Under the pieces are notes generated by a model that did no database searches, was not told the DNA's origin, and saw only the letters and a program-made list of their open reading frames with translations. 64,000 bases of DNA from Magnetococcus sp. PR-3. Its GTDB lineage: Bacteria > Pseudomonadota > Magnetococcia > Magnetococcales > Magnetococcaceae. The translations under genes were made by a program, and so were the position numbers. This document shows, piece by piece, positions 15,739-26,194 of the stretch; the first letter of the stretch is position 1; every line of letters begins with the position of its first letter. The stretch covers positions 106,617 to 170,616 of the forward strand of contig NZ_JBAHUQ010000008.1 in assembly GCF_036689865.1 (NCBI RefSeq). Reading direction: 5' to 3'.

Positions 15739-17463
15739 CTATTTTTCGTCAACCATTCGCTGCAAAAGTGTCGATACAACCGCATCCACAGGAATTTTTT
15801 CCACCTCTCCACTACGGCGGTTCTTAACCTCACAAACCCCCTCTTTAAAGCTACGCCCCCCAACCAAAATTCGGTAGGGCGCCCCGAGCAGGTCAGCATC
15901 CTTAAATTTAAAACCAGCCCGTTCATCACGGTCATCAAGCAAGACATCCAGGTTACCATTTTGAAGCTGAGTGGTAATCTCTTCGGCCTTTGCCATCGCT
16001 TCCGTCTCTTTGGGGTTCATCACCACCACTTCAACCTCAAAGGGGGCGATGGCGAGCGGCCAGATAATGCCATTGTCATCATGGTTCTGTTCAATGGCAG
16101 CGGCAACGATACGGGAGACACCAATACCATAACAGCCCATAATCAGAGGTTTCTCTTTACCACTTTCATCCAGTACTTTTACACCCATGGACTCTGAGTA
16201 TTTGTAACCCAGCTTAAAGACGTGACCAACCTCAATACCACGGCTTAACTCCATACTGCCAGGTCCACAACGGGGGCAACCGTCACCCACCTCAACATTG
16301 CGTAAATCCACAAAATCAGGCTTGGGGAGGTCACGTTCCCAGTTTACACCGGTCAGGTGGAACCCAGACTCATTGGCACCACAGACCATATTTTGGGCTT
16401 CACGCAGGGCACTGTCTGCTAAAATTTTCACCGGCTTTTTAAATACATCCGTACCAACTGCCCCCAAATAGCCCACAGGGGCACCCAGCTCTTCAGCCGC
16501 TTTTTCAGGTGCTGGAATTTCACCAAAAGGTGCTGTGGCATTTTTGGCTTTCACCTCATTAAGCTCATGATCCCCGCGCAGTAACAGCAGATACCACTGA
16601 TCTTCTTCTGGATCATGCCAGGTCAGGCATTTAACTGTCTGGGCTTTATCCATATTCAGAAAAGCTGCGACATCCTCAATACTCTTTTGATCCGGTGTCG
16701 CGACCTTTTCCATGGCCTGCTCGTCACCGGTATCAATCTCAGCAGCAACCCCAAAGGCTTTTTCCAAGTTGGCGGCATATTGACAATGGCTACAGGAGGC
16801 AATGACATCCTCACCAGATTGAGCCAGCACATGGAACTCATGGGATGAGGCACCACCAATGGAGCCCGTATCTGCTTCAACCGGTCTAAACTTAAGGCTC
16901 AAACGGTTAAAGATGCTGTTATAAGCCTCAAACATAACGTTGTAGCTTTTATCCAGCGCCTTTTCATTGATATCAAAGGAGTAGGCATCCTTCATCAAAA
17001 ATTCCCGACCACGCATAATGCCAAAACGCGGGCGCACCTCATCACGGAACTTGGTCTGGATTTGATAAAAATTGGCAGGAAGCTGCTTGTAAGAGTGGAT
17101 CTCACGACGAACCAGATCGGAGATGACCTCCTCATGGGTCGGCCCATAACAGAACGCACGGTTGTGCCGGTCATTGATGCGCAGCAACTCCTTGCCATAC
17201 ATCTTCCAGCGCCCTGACTCTTCCCACAGCTCCGCAGGCTGGATAGAGGGCATCAACACCTCTTGTGCACCCGCTTTATCCATCTCCTGACGGACAATAT
17301 TTTCTACCTTACGAAGAACTTTCAGCCCCAAGGGCAGCCAGGTATAGATACCCGCCCCCAACTGGCGGATAAGCCCCGCCCGAAGCATTAACTTATGGGA
17401 GATTACCTGAGCCTCGTTGGGCTCCTCCTTCATCGTGGGAATAAGGGTCTGGCTGAAACGCAT
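15739..17463 (-). CDS. proS: Prolyl-tRNA synthetase, bacterial type
   Basis: It charges tRNA-Pro. The 574-residue length is that of the bacterial (type I) enzyme with an editing insertion. Class II motif 1 is seen in LRKVENIVRQEMDKAGAQEVLMPSIQPAELW, motif 2 in TKFRDEVRPRFGIMRGREF, and motif 3 in MGCYGIGVSRIVAAAIEQ. Between motifs 2 and 3 lies the INS editing domain (about 225-405) that removes mischarged alanine. The C-terminal anticodon-binding domain includes DDRDERAGFKFKDADLLG. GGAG precedes the ATG at 17463, only 3 bp after folE2, so the two are co-transcribed. Confidence 0.96.
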   Translation of the reverse strand: MRFSQTLIPTMKEEPNEAQVISHKLMLRAGLIRQLGAGIYTWLPLGLKVLRKVENIVRQEMDKAGAQEVLMPSIQPAELWEESGRWKMYGKELLRINDRHNRAFCYGPTHEEVISDLVRREIHSYKQLPANFYQIQTKFRDEVRPRFGIMRGREFLMKDAYSFDINEKALDKSYNVMFEAYNSIFNRLSLKFRPVEADTGSIGGASSHEFHVLAQSGEDVIASCSHCQYAANLEKAFGVAAEIDTGDEQAMEKVATPDQKSIEDVAAFLNMDKAQTVKCLTWHDPEEDQWYLLLLRGDHELNEVKAKNATAPFGEIPAPEKAAEELGAPVGYLGAVGTDVFKKPVKILADSALREAQNMVCGANESGFHLTGVNWERDLPKPDFVDLRNVEVGDGCPRCGPGSMELSRGIEVGHVFKLGYKYSESMGVKVLDESGKEKPLIMGCYGIGVSRIVAAAIEQNHDDNGIIWPLAIAPFEVEVVVMNPKETEAMAKAEEITTQLQNGNLDVLLDDRDERAGFKFKDADLLGAPYRILVGGRSFKEGVCEVKNRRSGEVEKIPVDAVVSTLLQRMVDEK

Positions 17464-17466
17464 GAC

Positions 17467-18276
17467 TTAGCTCCGCTGGCCGCCTTCGATAAAGGCATAG
17501 GCCGAATGGTTATGAATCGATTCAAAGTTTTCTGACTCCACAGCAAACCAACTGATGCGTTCATCGTGGGTCAATTCTTCGGCCAGATCACGCACCATGT
17601 CTTCCACAAACTTGGGGTTTTCATAGGCCTTTTCTGTCACATATTTTTCGTCTGGACGCTTAAGGATGGTGAACAGCTCACAGGAAGCATTGCGCTCTAC
17701 CAGATCCACAATCTCTTCAATCCAGACAAATTCACTAAACTGCACGGACACCTTTACATGAGAACGCTGATTATGCGCACCATACTCACTAATCTCTTTG
17801 GAGCAGGGGCATAGCGAGGTTACCGGCACCTCGACTGTAAGGGTCAGTTGGTAGACATCTCCACGAATGACACCAGAAAAATGAACCCGATAGTCCATCA
17901 GTGCTTCGACACCGGAAACGGGGGCTTTTTTGGTCACAAAGTAGGGAAAATCCAGTTCAATATGGGCTTGCTCAGCATCCAACCGTTGCCGAACCTCTTT
18001 AAGCAAACCCGGCAGGTTTTCAATAGAGATCGCCCGCTTGTTCTCAGCCAACACCTCTAAAAACCGGGACATATGCGTCCCTTTAAACTGGTGGGGCAAG
18101 TTTACATACATATTGATACGTGCCGTTGTTGATTGACTGCCCACACTGCGATCCTTGACCACAATGGGATAGCGGATATTCTTCACACCCACTTTATCAA
18201 TATCTAAACGGCGATGATCCTGACGAGATTGTACATCGGTCAGGGGCAGCTGACAGTTGTTCACATTTTGATCCAT
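17467..18276 (-). CDS. folE2: GTP cyclohydrolase FolE2 (type IB)
   Basis: It converts GTP to 7,8-dihydroneopterin triphosphate, the first step of folate synthesis. At 269 residues it is full length. Family hallmarks are the catalytic cysteine region [21 protein letters not shown] (about 150-170) and a conserved C-terminal HNHSAYA segment. FolE2 is the alternative to Zn-dependent FolE and can use other metals, so genomes with it tolerate low zinc. It is first in an operon with proS and divergent from the DUF815 ATPase gene. Confidence 0.93.
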   Translation of the reverse strand: MDQNVNNCQLPLTDVQSRQDHRRLDIDKVGVKNIRYPIVVKDRSVGSQSTTARINMYVNLPHQFKGTHMSRFLEVLAENKRAISIENLPGLLKEVRQRLDAEQAHIELDFPYFVTKKAPVSGVEALMDYRVHFSGVIRGDVYQLTLTVEVPVTSLCPCSKEISEYGAHNQRSHVKVSVQFSEFVWIEEIVDLVERNASCELFTILKRPDEKYVTEKAYENPKFVEDMVRDLAEELTHDERISWFAVESENFESIHNHSAYAFIEGGQRS

Positions 18277-18437
18277 GAGACGGTATCTTCCACACTCTTG
18301 GCGTTACTGCCGAAGAGCTCATACGCACAAAAATGGCCCTACAGAGTCATTGCGTAGCGACCACAGAATTCACCATAATAGGGGATTTCCACTTCGGGCA
18401 AAAGCCTCCATTACAGGAAAAGAGCAGAGATACGGTT

Positions 18438-19340
18438 ATGAACATAGGACAGATTGCTGAGCGACGAACCCTATCCCGCCTAATGGCTACCTTGGAACGC
18501 TTTCTTAGCCGAGGGGAAGATGATCTTGCACCAGATGCGGCAACACTGTCTCACTGCCATACCTACCGCTGGGTCCCTAAACCCCATGGCGGCTTCCGCT
18601 GGGTTGCGGTGAACCATCGAGATACCATCGAACTGGGCCATTTACTGGGCATTGATCGGGTTAAACAGATCTTAACCCGCAATACCCAACAGTTTGTACA
18701 GGGACATGACGCCAACCACGCCCTGTTATGGGGGAGCCGGGGAACCGGTAAATCCTCTTTGGTCAAAGCTTTGGGAAACCGCTTTGGGCCACAAGGATTA
18801 CGTCTTATTGAGGTGCAGAAAGAGGATCTGATGCATCTACCACGCTTACTAGGACAGATCCGTCCCCTACCCTATCGCTTTATTCTCTTTTGCGATGATC
18901 TCTCTTTTGAGGAGAGTGAAGTCTCCTACAAATCCCTAAAAGCGATCCTTGAGGGTGGCCTTGAAGCCAAACCTGAGAACCTTTTAATCTACGCCACATC
19001 CAACCGTCGTCACCTCATGCCCAAACACTTTGCAGATCAAGGTCCGCAAGTGGATGATGAGATGCATCCCCAAGAGCGTATGGAAGAGCGAATCAGCCTT
19101 TCAGATCGGTTTGGCTTATGGTTGGGTTTTCATGCTTTTGATCAACAAACCTATCTGAGTGTTGTAAGCGCCACCTCGAAACGGCTACAGTTAGCCATGG
19201 ATGAAAAGACACTGCATCAAGAAGCCCTAATCTGGGCACGTACCCGTGGTGCACGCAGTGGCCGGGTGGCTCATCAGTTTATGATTGATTTGAAGGGACG
19301 TTTGGCCTGCCATGAAACAAAGGATGAGAAAACACCATGA
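18438..19340 (+). CDS. DUF815-family AAA ATPase
   Basis: A P-loop ATPase of the DUF815 family, a poorly characterised AAA group. Walker A is GSRGTGKSSLVKALG (about residue 100) and Walker B is FILFCDDLSFE. The sensor segment LLIYATSNRRHLMPKHF, followed by EERISLSDRFGLWLGF, is diagnostic of the family. The ATG at 18438 (MNIGQIAERRT) gives a normal N-terminus; the reading from 18333 adds 35 residues without similarity. The gene ends in an ATGA overlap with nadK, so they are translationally coupled. The function is not established; loader or remodelling roles are possible. Confidence 0.8.
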   Translation: MNIGQIAERRTLSRLMATLERFLSRGEDDLAPDAATLSHCHTYRWVPKPHGGFRWVAVNHRDTIELGHLLGIDRVKQILTRNTQQFVQGHDANHALLWGSRGTGKSSLVKALGNRFGPQGLRLIEVQKEDLMHLPRLLGQIRPLPYRFILFCDDLSFEESEVSYKSLKAILEGGLEAKPENLLIYATSNRRHLMPKHFADQGPQVDDEMHPQERMEERISLSDRFGLWLGFHAFDQQTYLSVVSATSKRLQLAMDEKTLHQEALIWARTRGARSGRVAHQFMIDLKGRLACHETKDEKTP

Positions 19341-20248
19341 ATAGCATTGGTCTGGTCACTAAACTCTCTGACCCCACAGCTATCCGCGCAACCCGTGAGT
19401 TGACTACATGGTTAACCGACCAAAATAAGCGCGTGACCATTACCGCTGAAGCGGCTATTGCTGCAGAGATCCCCAAAGGACAGGCCGATCAAAAAAACCT
19501 TCAAGATATTGGTGAAGGACAAGATCTTATTATTGTCCTGGGTGGAGATGGCACCTTTATCGGGGCCGCTCGGGATGTTGTCCGCTGGAAAGTACCGGTC
19601 CTAGGGGTAAACATGGGTCGCCTTGGTTTTCTTACCGAGGTTAGCCATGACGAGATGTATGATAATCTAAACGAGGTATTTGCTGGCCACTATCGTGTCG
19701 AAGATCGCATGATGCTCACGGCATACGTCCGCCGTAAGAGTGGCGAAGTACTCAGCCACCATGTGCTCAATGATGTGGTTGCCCATAAAGGGCATCTGGC
19801 ACGGATGATGGAGTTCCAAGTTTCCATCAATGGTCAACATGTGTTTACCAGCCGAGCCGATGGCCTTATTGTTGCCACCCCCACGGGGTCAACAGGATAC
19901 TCCCTATCGGCAGGTGGGCCTATTATCCACCCCAGCCTGGATACCATCATTATCAACCCAATCTGCCCACATACATTGACCAACCGACCCATCGCTGTAC
20001 CAGGGGATGGACAAATCAGTTTTCGCTTAACCCAGGATGAGCCCGACCGCTTGCTAACGCTGGATGGCCAAACGGGTGTGGATCTGCTGGATGGTGATGA
20101 AATTGTGATCCGAAAATCAGACCGGGCTTTGCGGGTTATTCACTCCCCTGAACGTAACTATTACGATATTTTACGTAAAAAATTGCACTGGGCAGAAACC
20201 GTCGGGACCCCACGAGATCTCTCCTTGCGCCCTGCAGATGATCGGTAA
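19337..20248 (+). CDS. nadK: NAD kinase
   Basis: It phosphorylates NAD to NADP using ATP. The 303-residue protein has the catalytic GGDGTF motif (IIVLGGDGTFIGAARD, about residues 65-80), the NMGRLGFLTE segment and the NAD-binding GSTGYSLSAGGPIIHP. The start overlaps the upstream stop codon (ATGA) and recN follows after 3 bp. nadK-recN adjacency is common in proteobacteria. Confidence 0.95.
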   Translation: MNSIGLVTKLSDPTAIRATRELTTWLTDQNKRVTITAEAAIAAEIPKGQADQKNLQDIGEGQDLIIVLGGDGTFIGAARDVVRWKVPVLGVNMGRLGFLTEVSHDEMYDNLNEVFAGHYRVEDRMMLTAYVRRKSGEVLSHHVLNDVVAHKGHLARMMEFQVSINGQHVFTSRADGLIVATPTGSTGYSLSAGGPIIHPSLDTIIINPICPHTLTNRPIAVPGDGQISFRLTQDEPDRLLTLDGQTGVDLLDGDEIVIRKSDRALRVIHSPERNYYDILRKKLHWAETVGTPRDLSLRPADDR

Positions 20249-20251
20249 ACC

Positions 20252-21931
20252 ATGCTTCGTCAATTAACCATTGAACACATTGCCCTAATCGAACGACTGG
20301 AACTAGAGTTCAATGCTGGGCTTTCGGTAATTACCGGTGAGACTGGTGCGGGTAAATCCATCGTGCTGGACTCCTTAGGTCTTATCCTTGGGGAACGGGC
20401 TGATTTAGGGCTTATCCGAGCAGGCTCTGAACGGGCTATGGTCTCCGGACACTTTACCCCCCCAGCCGGACATCCAGCGTGGGATTGGTTGCAAGCCAGA
20501 GATTTAGACCGAGATGAAGACGGGGTCTATCTACGCCGGGTCATCAGCCATAAAGGGCGCGGAAAGGCATACATTAATGAAACCCCCGTGCCCGTTGCGA
20601 CCTTAGGGGAGTTGGGTAACTTGTTGGTGGATATCCATGGTCAACATGATCACCAATCTCTGGTGCACCCACGCAGCCATTTGGATATTCTCGATGCGTT
20701 TGGGGAACATCTCAAACTTGCCCATACGGTAAAAAAGCATCACCGCACATGGCATGAAGCACACAAAGCACTGGCCTTACTCCGTGAAAAAGGGCGTGAT
20801 GCCTCTGAACGAAGAGCGTTCCTCTCTTTTCAACTGGAAGAGCTGGAAACTGCTGCGGTTCGTCCTGGCGAGTCAGAAGCGTTAGAGCATCGACGTACCC
20901 GCTTGGCTCATGCCGGACGTTTGGCCGAAGCCGCACATGGGGCTTTGCAGATGCTCTCGGAATCTGAATATTCCGCCATTAGTACCACTGGAGGGGCCGC
21001 CAATGTTCTTGAGGGTGCCGTACGTATGGATACCGAGCTTGAGGCTGTTGCCCAAGCCATTCGTTCTGCCCAGTATGAGCTGGAAGATGCCGCCGAGCGC
21101 GTTCGCCACTATGAAAGTAGTTTAGAAACAGACCCACTGGCCTTGCAAGAACTGGAAGAGCGGCTAGATACCATTCAACGGGTCGCACGGAAACACCGCC
21201 GGGAGCCCGATGAGTTAGAAGAGCTGGCCAATCAATGGCGAGAAGAGCTGGATACCCTGGATAGTCTGGATGAAGGGGAAGCGACTCTTCTAAGTGATGT
21301 AGCAGCGGCGGAGCAGATCTACCATAAAGAGGCCGCCAAACTGAGCAAAGCCAGACGACGAGCATCGGACACCCTAGCCCGTGAGGTGGAAAAACAGCTG
21401 AAGGATCTGTATATGACAGGTACCCGCTTTGCTGTCTCATTAACCCCTCGCCCACCGGATGAAATTCACAGCCGTGGCATGGAAGAGGCTGAGTTTTTGG
21501 TCAGCGCCAACCCAGGGGAGCCCCTTAAGCCACTAAGACAAGTTGCTTCTGGTGGGGAACTTGCGCGTTTAATGTTGGCTCTTAAGACCGTATTAGCCGA
21601 TGCCGTAACGGTGCCCACGCTTATTTTTGATGAGGTGGATGTGGGGGTTGGCGGTCGTGTAGCTGCTGCCATTGGGTCAAAGCTGGACCGTGTATCTGCA
21701 GCTGAGCGACAAGTTTTTTCCATTACCCACCTACCCCAGGTTGCTGCATACGGTCACCGACACTACCGGGTAGAAAAAATCTCAGAAAAAGGGCGCACCC
21801 ATACGCAAATGGTTTATCTGAACGATCAAGAACGCATAGAGGAGCTTGCCCGAATGCTGGCCGGAGATACCATTACAGATTCAGCCCGCGAAAATGCGCA
21901 AGCACTTATACAAGCGGCGCAAAAGCCATAA
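20252..21931 (+). CDS. recN: DNA repair protein RecN
   Basis: An SMC-like ATPase acting in double-strand break repair. Walker A is TGETGAGKSIVLDSLGL near residue 35. A long, charged, coiled-coil-rich middle (about 150-380) is followed by the signature ASGGELARLMLALKTVL and Walker B TLIFDEVDVGVGG, and then the H-loop segment SITHLPQVAAYGHRHYRV. At 559 residues it is full length. It is last in the DUF815-nadK-recN operon. Confidence 0.95.
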   Translation: MLRQLTIEHIALIERLELEFNAGLSVITGETGAGKSIVLDSLGLILGERADLGLIRAGSERAMVSGHFTPPAGHPAWDWLQARDLDRDEDGVYLRRVISHKGRGKAYINETPVPVATLGELGNLLVDIHGQHDHQSLVHPRSHLDILDAFGEHLKLAHTVKKHHRTWHEAHKALALLREKGRDASERRAFLSFQLEELETAAVRPGESEALEHRRTRLAHAGRLAEAAHGALQMLSESEYSAISTTGGAANVLEGAVRMDTELEAVAQAIRSAQYELEDAAERVRHYESSLETDPLALQELEERLDTIQRVARKHRREPDELEELANQWREELDTLDSLDEGEATLLSDVAAAEQIYHKEAAKLSKARRRASDTLAREVEKQLKDLYMTGTRFAVSLTPRPPDEIHSRGMEEAEFLVSANPGEPLKPLRQVASGGELARLMLALKTVLADAVTVPTLIFDEVDVGVGGRVAAAIGSKLDRVSAAERQVFSITHLPQVAAYGHRHYRVEKISEKGRTHTQMVYLNDQERIEELARMLAGDTITDSARENAQALIQAAQKP

Positions 21932-22169
21932 GCTTTGTGTGACAGGGCAGATCTTATAGATTTCCCCTTAAAGATCACCTTTGCTGCATCCAGGTATGCT
22001 TGAGCAAACCTATGCATGAACAGCGCTTAACAGAGCTATTTATCGGTACTTTTCAAGCTCTATCATCCGTACCGTGTACGTCCCTACCTTTCCTACACAG
22101 TCGCCAAGCTGATCTGTTCTCAGCGGGTGTGGAAAGAGGTGGACACCATGTTCCAGCAAGAGAGTAACC

Positions 22170-22622
22170 ATGGAAATCTACTTTGACTATAAGACCACAG
22201 TGATGGATTCGGTCTACGAAGGTTATGATGATGTCCCACGTCTGGCCATTAGTGTGCATCTGCACGGTTGGGTTTACCCAGAACAGGCCGGCAAGGGTAT
22301 TGCTAAATTTCGGGTTGAAATTCGTGAAGGTAGTACAGACCCTAAAAAGAAGATGGTTGGACAGGGGTTTGTTGAGTGCAGTGAACAAAAGATCTTGGGC
22401 GCCACAGGCTATGCACCTCTTAGTCAGGCCATACTGGATGGCATGCTCACCCATGAGCAGGTCTGTCAGTTTTTTATGGACGCCGCCAAGACAGGCCTTG
22501 ATGCCCCTGAGCCAGAAAAGCCCAAACCTGGTATGGCTGGACGAAAAATGCCCCCCGAAAAAGCCTTTTACAATCCAAAAATGCATGTCAATCAAGGCTG
22601 GGGAGAGAGTGAAAAATCCTGA
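22170..22622 (+). CDS. Hypothetical 150-aa protein
   Basis: Not recognised. The protein is soluble, with no signal peptide. The first 100 residues alternate short beta-type stretches (PRLAISVHLHGWVYP, IAKFRVEIRE, GQGFVECSEQ), and the C-terminal 40 residues are Pro/Lys-rich. A GAGAG site precedes the ATG and a terminator follows. Plus-strand codon use and the overlap with a poor antisense ORF (22053-22595) favour this reading. It stands alone between recN and clpS. Confidence 0.65.
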   Translation: MEIYFDYKTTVMDSVYEGYDDVPRLAISVHLHGWVYPEQAGKGIAKFRVEIREGSTDPKKKMVGQGFVECSEQKILGATGYAPLSQAILDGMLTHEQVCQFFMDAAKTGLDAPEPEKPKPGMAGRKMPPEKAFYNPKMHVNQGWGESEKS

Positions 22623-22663
22623 TCCTGAAAGGCCATGACTTGTAGAAATAAGCGTGAATAGAG

Positions 22664-22700
22664 TAAGCGCTCCTCCTTAGTGGGGGGCGCTTTTCTTTTA
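22664..22700 (+). terminator. Terminator after the 150-aa gene
   Basis: AAGCGCTCCTCC pairs, with two G-T wobbles, with GGGGGGCGCTT, followed by a T-rich run to 22700. Confidence 0.8.
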
Positions 22701-22867
22701 ATTTCTCGATCTATAGGCAACCTTCAACCAAATGTATACAAGCCCTCATCAAGAAAACCTTTAGATCATGAACACTAAGAGCCCACCCCACGGTCTCAAT
22801 ATTCTAACAAATGCACATGCCCCCTTTTTTCCATCAAACTTTTCACCCCTTAAGGTTTACAAATAGG

Positions 22868-22977
22868 AAAAGCTCTTTTACTCTCTAGGCTGAGCCCTTT
22901 CGCGCTATACGGTCCGGGTGAATGGACGGAGCCGGAACCACTAGAGAGGCGCTTTTGAATGGAGTGGCGTAAAAGAG
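22868..22977 (+). promoter_or_regulatory. Structured leader of clpS with alternative pairings
   Basis: CTCTCTAG (22881-22888) pairs with CTAGAGAG (22941-22948). Outside it, CTCTTTTAC (22873-22881) can pair with GTAAAAGAG (22969-22977), which ends at the base before the clpS ATG. Alternatively AAAAGC (22868-22873) can pair with GCTTTT (22951-22956), leaving the start region free. The likely Shine-Dalgarno GGAG is at 22961-22964. The loop holds further short stems (GGTCC/GGAC). No known riboswitch class is recognised. Confidence 0.45.
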
Positions 22978-23316
22978 ATGGGAAAGTTAGTAGAACCAAC
23001 CATGAGTGATCACGATTTTGACCATGATACATCCGTAGCCGTACATTCGGATGTGGAAGTTCGGGAACCTCCCATGTACCGCGTCGTCTTACTTAATGAC
23101 GACTTTACGCCAATGGAATTCGTGGTGGAGCTACTGATGCACCTCTTCCGCAAGACATCGGAAGAGGCTACGCAGATTATGTTGCACATCCATCATGAGG
23201 GGGTGGGGATTTGTGGGACGTTCCCCAGGGAGATTGCAGAGACCAAGGTGGCCCAAGTGCATCAGCAAGCCCGGACCAACGGTCACCCGCTGAAATGCCG
23301 CATGGAACCCAATTGA
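22978..23316 (+). CDS. clpS: ClpS adaptor protein
   Basis: This adaptor delivers N-degron substrates to ClpAP. The 112-residue protein has a flexible N-terminus and a core starting [21 protein letters not shown], which includes the N-end-residue pocket (NDD, TPMEF). It continues with [17 protein letters not shown] and [12 protein letters not shown]. The start is the ATG at 22978; an in-frame ATG at 23002 is possible. clpA follows 143 bp downstream on the same strand, the usual pairing. Confidence 0.93.
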   Translation: MGKLVEPTMSDHDFDHDTSVAVHSDVEVREPPMYRVVLLNDDFTPMEFVVELLMHLFRKTSEEATQIMLHIHHEGVGICGTFPREIAETKVAQVHQQARTNGHPLKCRMEPN

Positions 23317-23459
23317 TTCTGGTCCACCAGAACAGCGCGGCTTAACATCTGACCATCCTCCACGTATGCAGGCTGTCTCGTAACAGCCGCCTACGCCATA
23401 CCCCCCCACTTACTTGATGCCATCCTACGGACAGGATTGGCTTATACAGGGGATGTCTT

Positions 23460-25784
23460 ATGATTAGCAAACATCTGGAAACCTCCCTCAACAAAGCTTT
23501 ACAGCTTGCTCATGAACGGCGGCACCAGTTCGCCACCCTAGAGCATTTGCTTTTAGCCCTTTTGGATAACCCTGAGGTGGTGGATATTCTCATTCCATGC
23601 GGCTGTGACATGCAGCAACTTAGCTTGGAACTGACAGACCACCTTGAACAACATATCCCTCTATCTGGTGATAGTACGCCCTCCATCGCCGATATTACCC
23701 CAACCATTGCCTTCCAACGGGTCATACAAAGGGCTGTTCAGCAGGTTCAATCCTCTGGACGTGATATGGTGACTGGCGCCTATGTACTGGTCGCTATGTT
23801 CAACGAAAAAGATGCCCACGCCGTCTATTTTCTGGCCAAACAGAACATCAACAAACTGGATGTTCAGTCCATGATCTCCCATGGTGGTGAAGCCGAAGGT
23901 ATTGGCGGAGATGGTGAGCATGAGCATGAACATAGTAGTGAAAGTGCATCAGCCAGTGGTGGTGGAAAAGATAAAGCTGATCCGCTGGAAGCATATACGG
24001 TTAACTTGAATGAGCGTGCGGAAGCAGGAAAAATTGATCCGCTGATTGGCCGTGAAAATGAGATCAAGCGTACGCTTCAAATCCTCTGCCGTCGCCGTAA
24101 AAACAACCCTCTCTATGTCGGGGATGCCGGTGTGGGCAAAACCCACTTGGCTGAAGGGTTGGCCTTAAAGATTGTTAGTGGTGAAGTGCCGGAAATTTTA
24201 GCAGATGCTGAAGTTTTCTCACTCGATATGGGTAGCCTTTTGGCAGGTACCAAATACCGGGGGGATTTTGAATCCCGCCTAAAAAATGTACTTAAAGCCC
24301 TAAAGGAAAGAGCTAAATCTATCCTGTTTATTGATGAAATCCATACAGTTATTGGCGCCGGTGCCACCAGTGGAAGCACCATGGATGCCTCTAACTTGCT
24401 CAAACCCATGCTACAAAATGGTGAACTTCGCTGTATAGGCTCCACAACCTTTGATGAGTATCGCACCATCTTTGAGCAGGATCGTGCCCTTGCCCGCCGC
24501 TTCCAAAAGGTTGATATCCTAGAGCCCTCCTTGTCTGAGACCATTAAAATTCTTAAGGGTCTTAAGCCACGTTTTGAGGACCACCACGGTATTCGTTTTA
24601 CCCAACAAGCCCTACAGATTGCAGCTGAACTCTCCGCACGACACATCAATGATCGTAAACATCCAGATTCAGCCATCGATGTGATTGATGAAGCAGGCGC
24701 GGCCAGTCAGCTACTACCCAGCTCTAAACGCAAGAAGTCCATTGGCGTTAAAGAGATTGAACAGGTTGTAGCTTTGATGGCACGCATCCCTACCCGCTCA
24801 GTGAGTAAAGATGACCGCCAGGTTTTGATGAATTTGGATAAAAATCTACGTCTCTCATTGTTTGGGCAGGATAGTGCGGTAGATAAAACCTGTGAGGCGA
24901 TTAAACTCAGCCGTTCAGGCCTGGGTAACCCTGAAAAACCCATTGGCAGCTTTCTGTTTGCTGGTCCAACTGGTGTTGGTAAGACAGAACTGGCCCGCCT
25001 TCTGGCCACAGAGATGGGGGTTGAACTCATACGCTTTGATATGTCGGAATACATGGAGCGCCATGCTGTCTCCCGGCTGATCGGGGCCCCTCCAGGCTAT
25101 GTGGGTTTTGAGCAAGGTGGTTTGCTTACGGACGCTGTTACCAAGAACCCTCATGCCGTACTGTTACTGGATGAAATTGAAAAAGCCCACCCAGATGTCT
25201 TCAACATTTTGCTGCAGGTGATGGATCACGGCAAACTGACCGATAACAACGGCCGTCAAGCAGACTTCCGGAATGTGGTTTTGATTATGACCACCAATGC
25301 GGGTGCGACAGACTTAGAGCGTGCCTCTGTTGGGTTTGTAACCCAAACCCATGCAGGTGATGATATGAAAATCATCAACCAGACATTTGCACCAGAGTTT
25401 CGCAACCGTTTAGATGCCATCATTCCCTTTATTCACTTGGATGAAGGGACCATTCTTCGGGTTGTTGACAAATTCCTGGTTCGCCTGGAAGCGCAGCTGG
25501 AGGAAAAAGGGGTCTCACTGTTTGTGGATGATTCAGCGCGTCATATGTTGGCCAAAAAAGGCTATGATAAAAAACATGGGGCACGACCCATGGAGCGCAC
25601 CATTCAGCAGGAACTTCGTAAACCTCTTTCAGACGAACTGCTGTTTGGTAAATTAGTCAGTGGTGGTTCTGTACATGTTTCCGCGGTTGAGGCAGCCAAT
25701 GAACTGGCCATCAAAATTGAAAATGATGATGAGAATTCCGACAGTAAATCCGTCAAGAAAACAGAAGAGACCAGCGAAGCTTAA
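23460..25784 (+). CDS. clpA: ATP-dependent Clp protease ATP-binding subunit ClpA
   Basis: The unfoldase that feeds proteins to ClpP. The 774-residue protein has a Clp N domain (1-145, where ClpS binds), a first AAA module with Walker [16 protein letters not shown] and Walker [15 protein letters not shown], and a second module with [15 protein letters not shown] and [16 protein letters not shown] Clp C-terminal domain ends in an acidic tail. An acidic/His-rich linker ([13 protein letters not shown]) separates N and D1. AGGGGATG precedes the ATG. clpP is not in the window. Confidence 0.96.
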   Translation: MISKHLETSLNKALQLAHERRHQFATLEHLLLALLDNPEVVDILIPCGCDMQQLSLELTDHLEQHIPLSGDSTPSIADITPTIAFQRVIQRAVQQVQSSGRDMVTGAYVLVAMFNEKDAHAVYFLAKQNINKLDVQSMISHGGEAEGIGGDGEHEHEHSSESASASGGGKDKADPLEAYTVNLNERAEAGKIDPLIGRENEIKRTLQILCRRRKNNPLYVGDAGVGKTHLAEGLALKIVSGEVPEILADAEVFSLDMGSLLAGTKYRGDFESRLKNVLKALKERAKSILFIDEIHTVIGAGATSGSTMDASNLLKPMLQNGELRCIGSTTFDEYRTIFEQDRALARRFQKVDILEPSLSETIKILKGLKPRFEDHHGIRFTQQALQIAAELSARHINDRKHPDSAIDVIDEAGAASQLLPSSKRKKSIGVKEIEQVVALMARIPTRSVSKDDRQVLMNLDKNLRLSLFGQDSAVDKTCEAIKLSRSGLGNPEKPIGSFLFAGPTGVGKTELARLLATEMGVELIRFDMSEYMERHAVSRLIGAPPGYVGFEQGGLLTDAVTKNPHAVLLLDEIEKAHPDVFNILLQVMDHGKLTDNNGRQADFRNVVLIMTTNAGATDLERASVGFVTQTHAGDDMKIINQTFAPEFRNRLDAIIPFIHLDEGTILRVVDKFLVRLEAQLEEKGVSLFVDDSARHMLAKKGYDKKHGARPMERTIQQELRKPLSDELLFGKLVSGGSVHVSAVEAANELAIKIENDDENSDSKSVKKTEETSEA

Positions 25785-25801
25785 TCTTCGGTAAAGCATA
25801 C

Positions 25802-25839
25802 AAAAAAAAGGCCGACACGTTGTCGGCCTTTTTTTTTTG
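25802..25839 (+). terminator. Terminator of clpA
   Basis: AAGGCCGACA pairs with TGTCGGCCTT around CGT, flanked by long A and T runs. It is strong in the plus direction. Confidence 0.93.
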
Positions 25840-26194
25840 CGCGCTTACCATTTAGGGCCATGACCAGAACATAAAAACACTGTTTTCAACCACCAGACCT
25901 AACATATCGAGCCACAATAAATGCAACCCTAATTCAGATCGAACAAGGGATAGCTTTGATTGGCCTGAGAACGCAGATCTAAAGAGTCAACAGGAAGATC
26001 ATGTACGACGACTTTTTGCGTATACATCATAGCTACAGAGATCCCATCCATAGCAAACAGACATAACAGGCTGACCTTTGTTGGAAGAACAATAAGGGCA
26101 TCATAACAGTCTTGCATGTTCCACAGCGTAAAGAGAAATAGGGCCTTAACAGGGCTCTTTACGCGCAAGTGGCCACCCCTTTAGCTTTATTTAC
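25840..26194. other. Intergenic region between clpA and recJ
   Basis: This is a 3' region for both neighbours. A minus-strand ORF of 79 codons (26168-25929) starts at TTG 26 bp after the recJ stop, with AAAGGGG upstream, and could be a small last gene of the recJ operon. Its composition and lack of any recognisable feature make it doubtful. Confidence 0.35.

Noticed and set aside
22053..22595. 180-codon minus-strand ORF
   Set aside because: It lies antisense to the 150-aa gene, which has a better start and a matching terminator; the reverse protein has no recognisable features.
25929..26168. 79-codon minus-strand ORF after recJ
   Set aside because: TTG start, no recognisable domain and unsure composition; kept only as a remark on the intergenic region.
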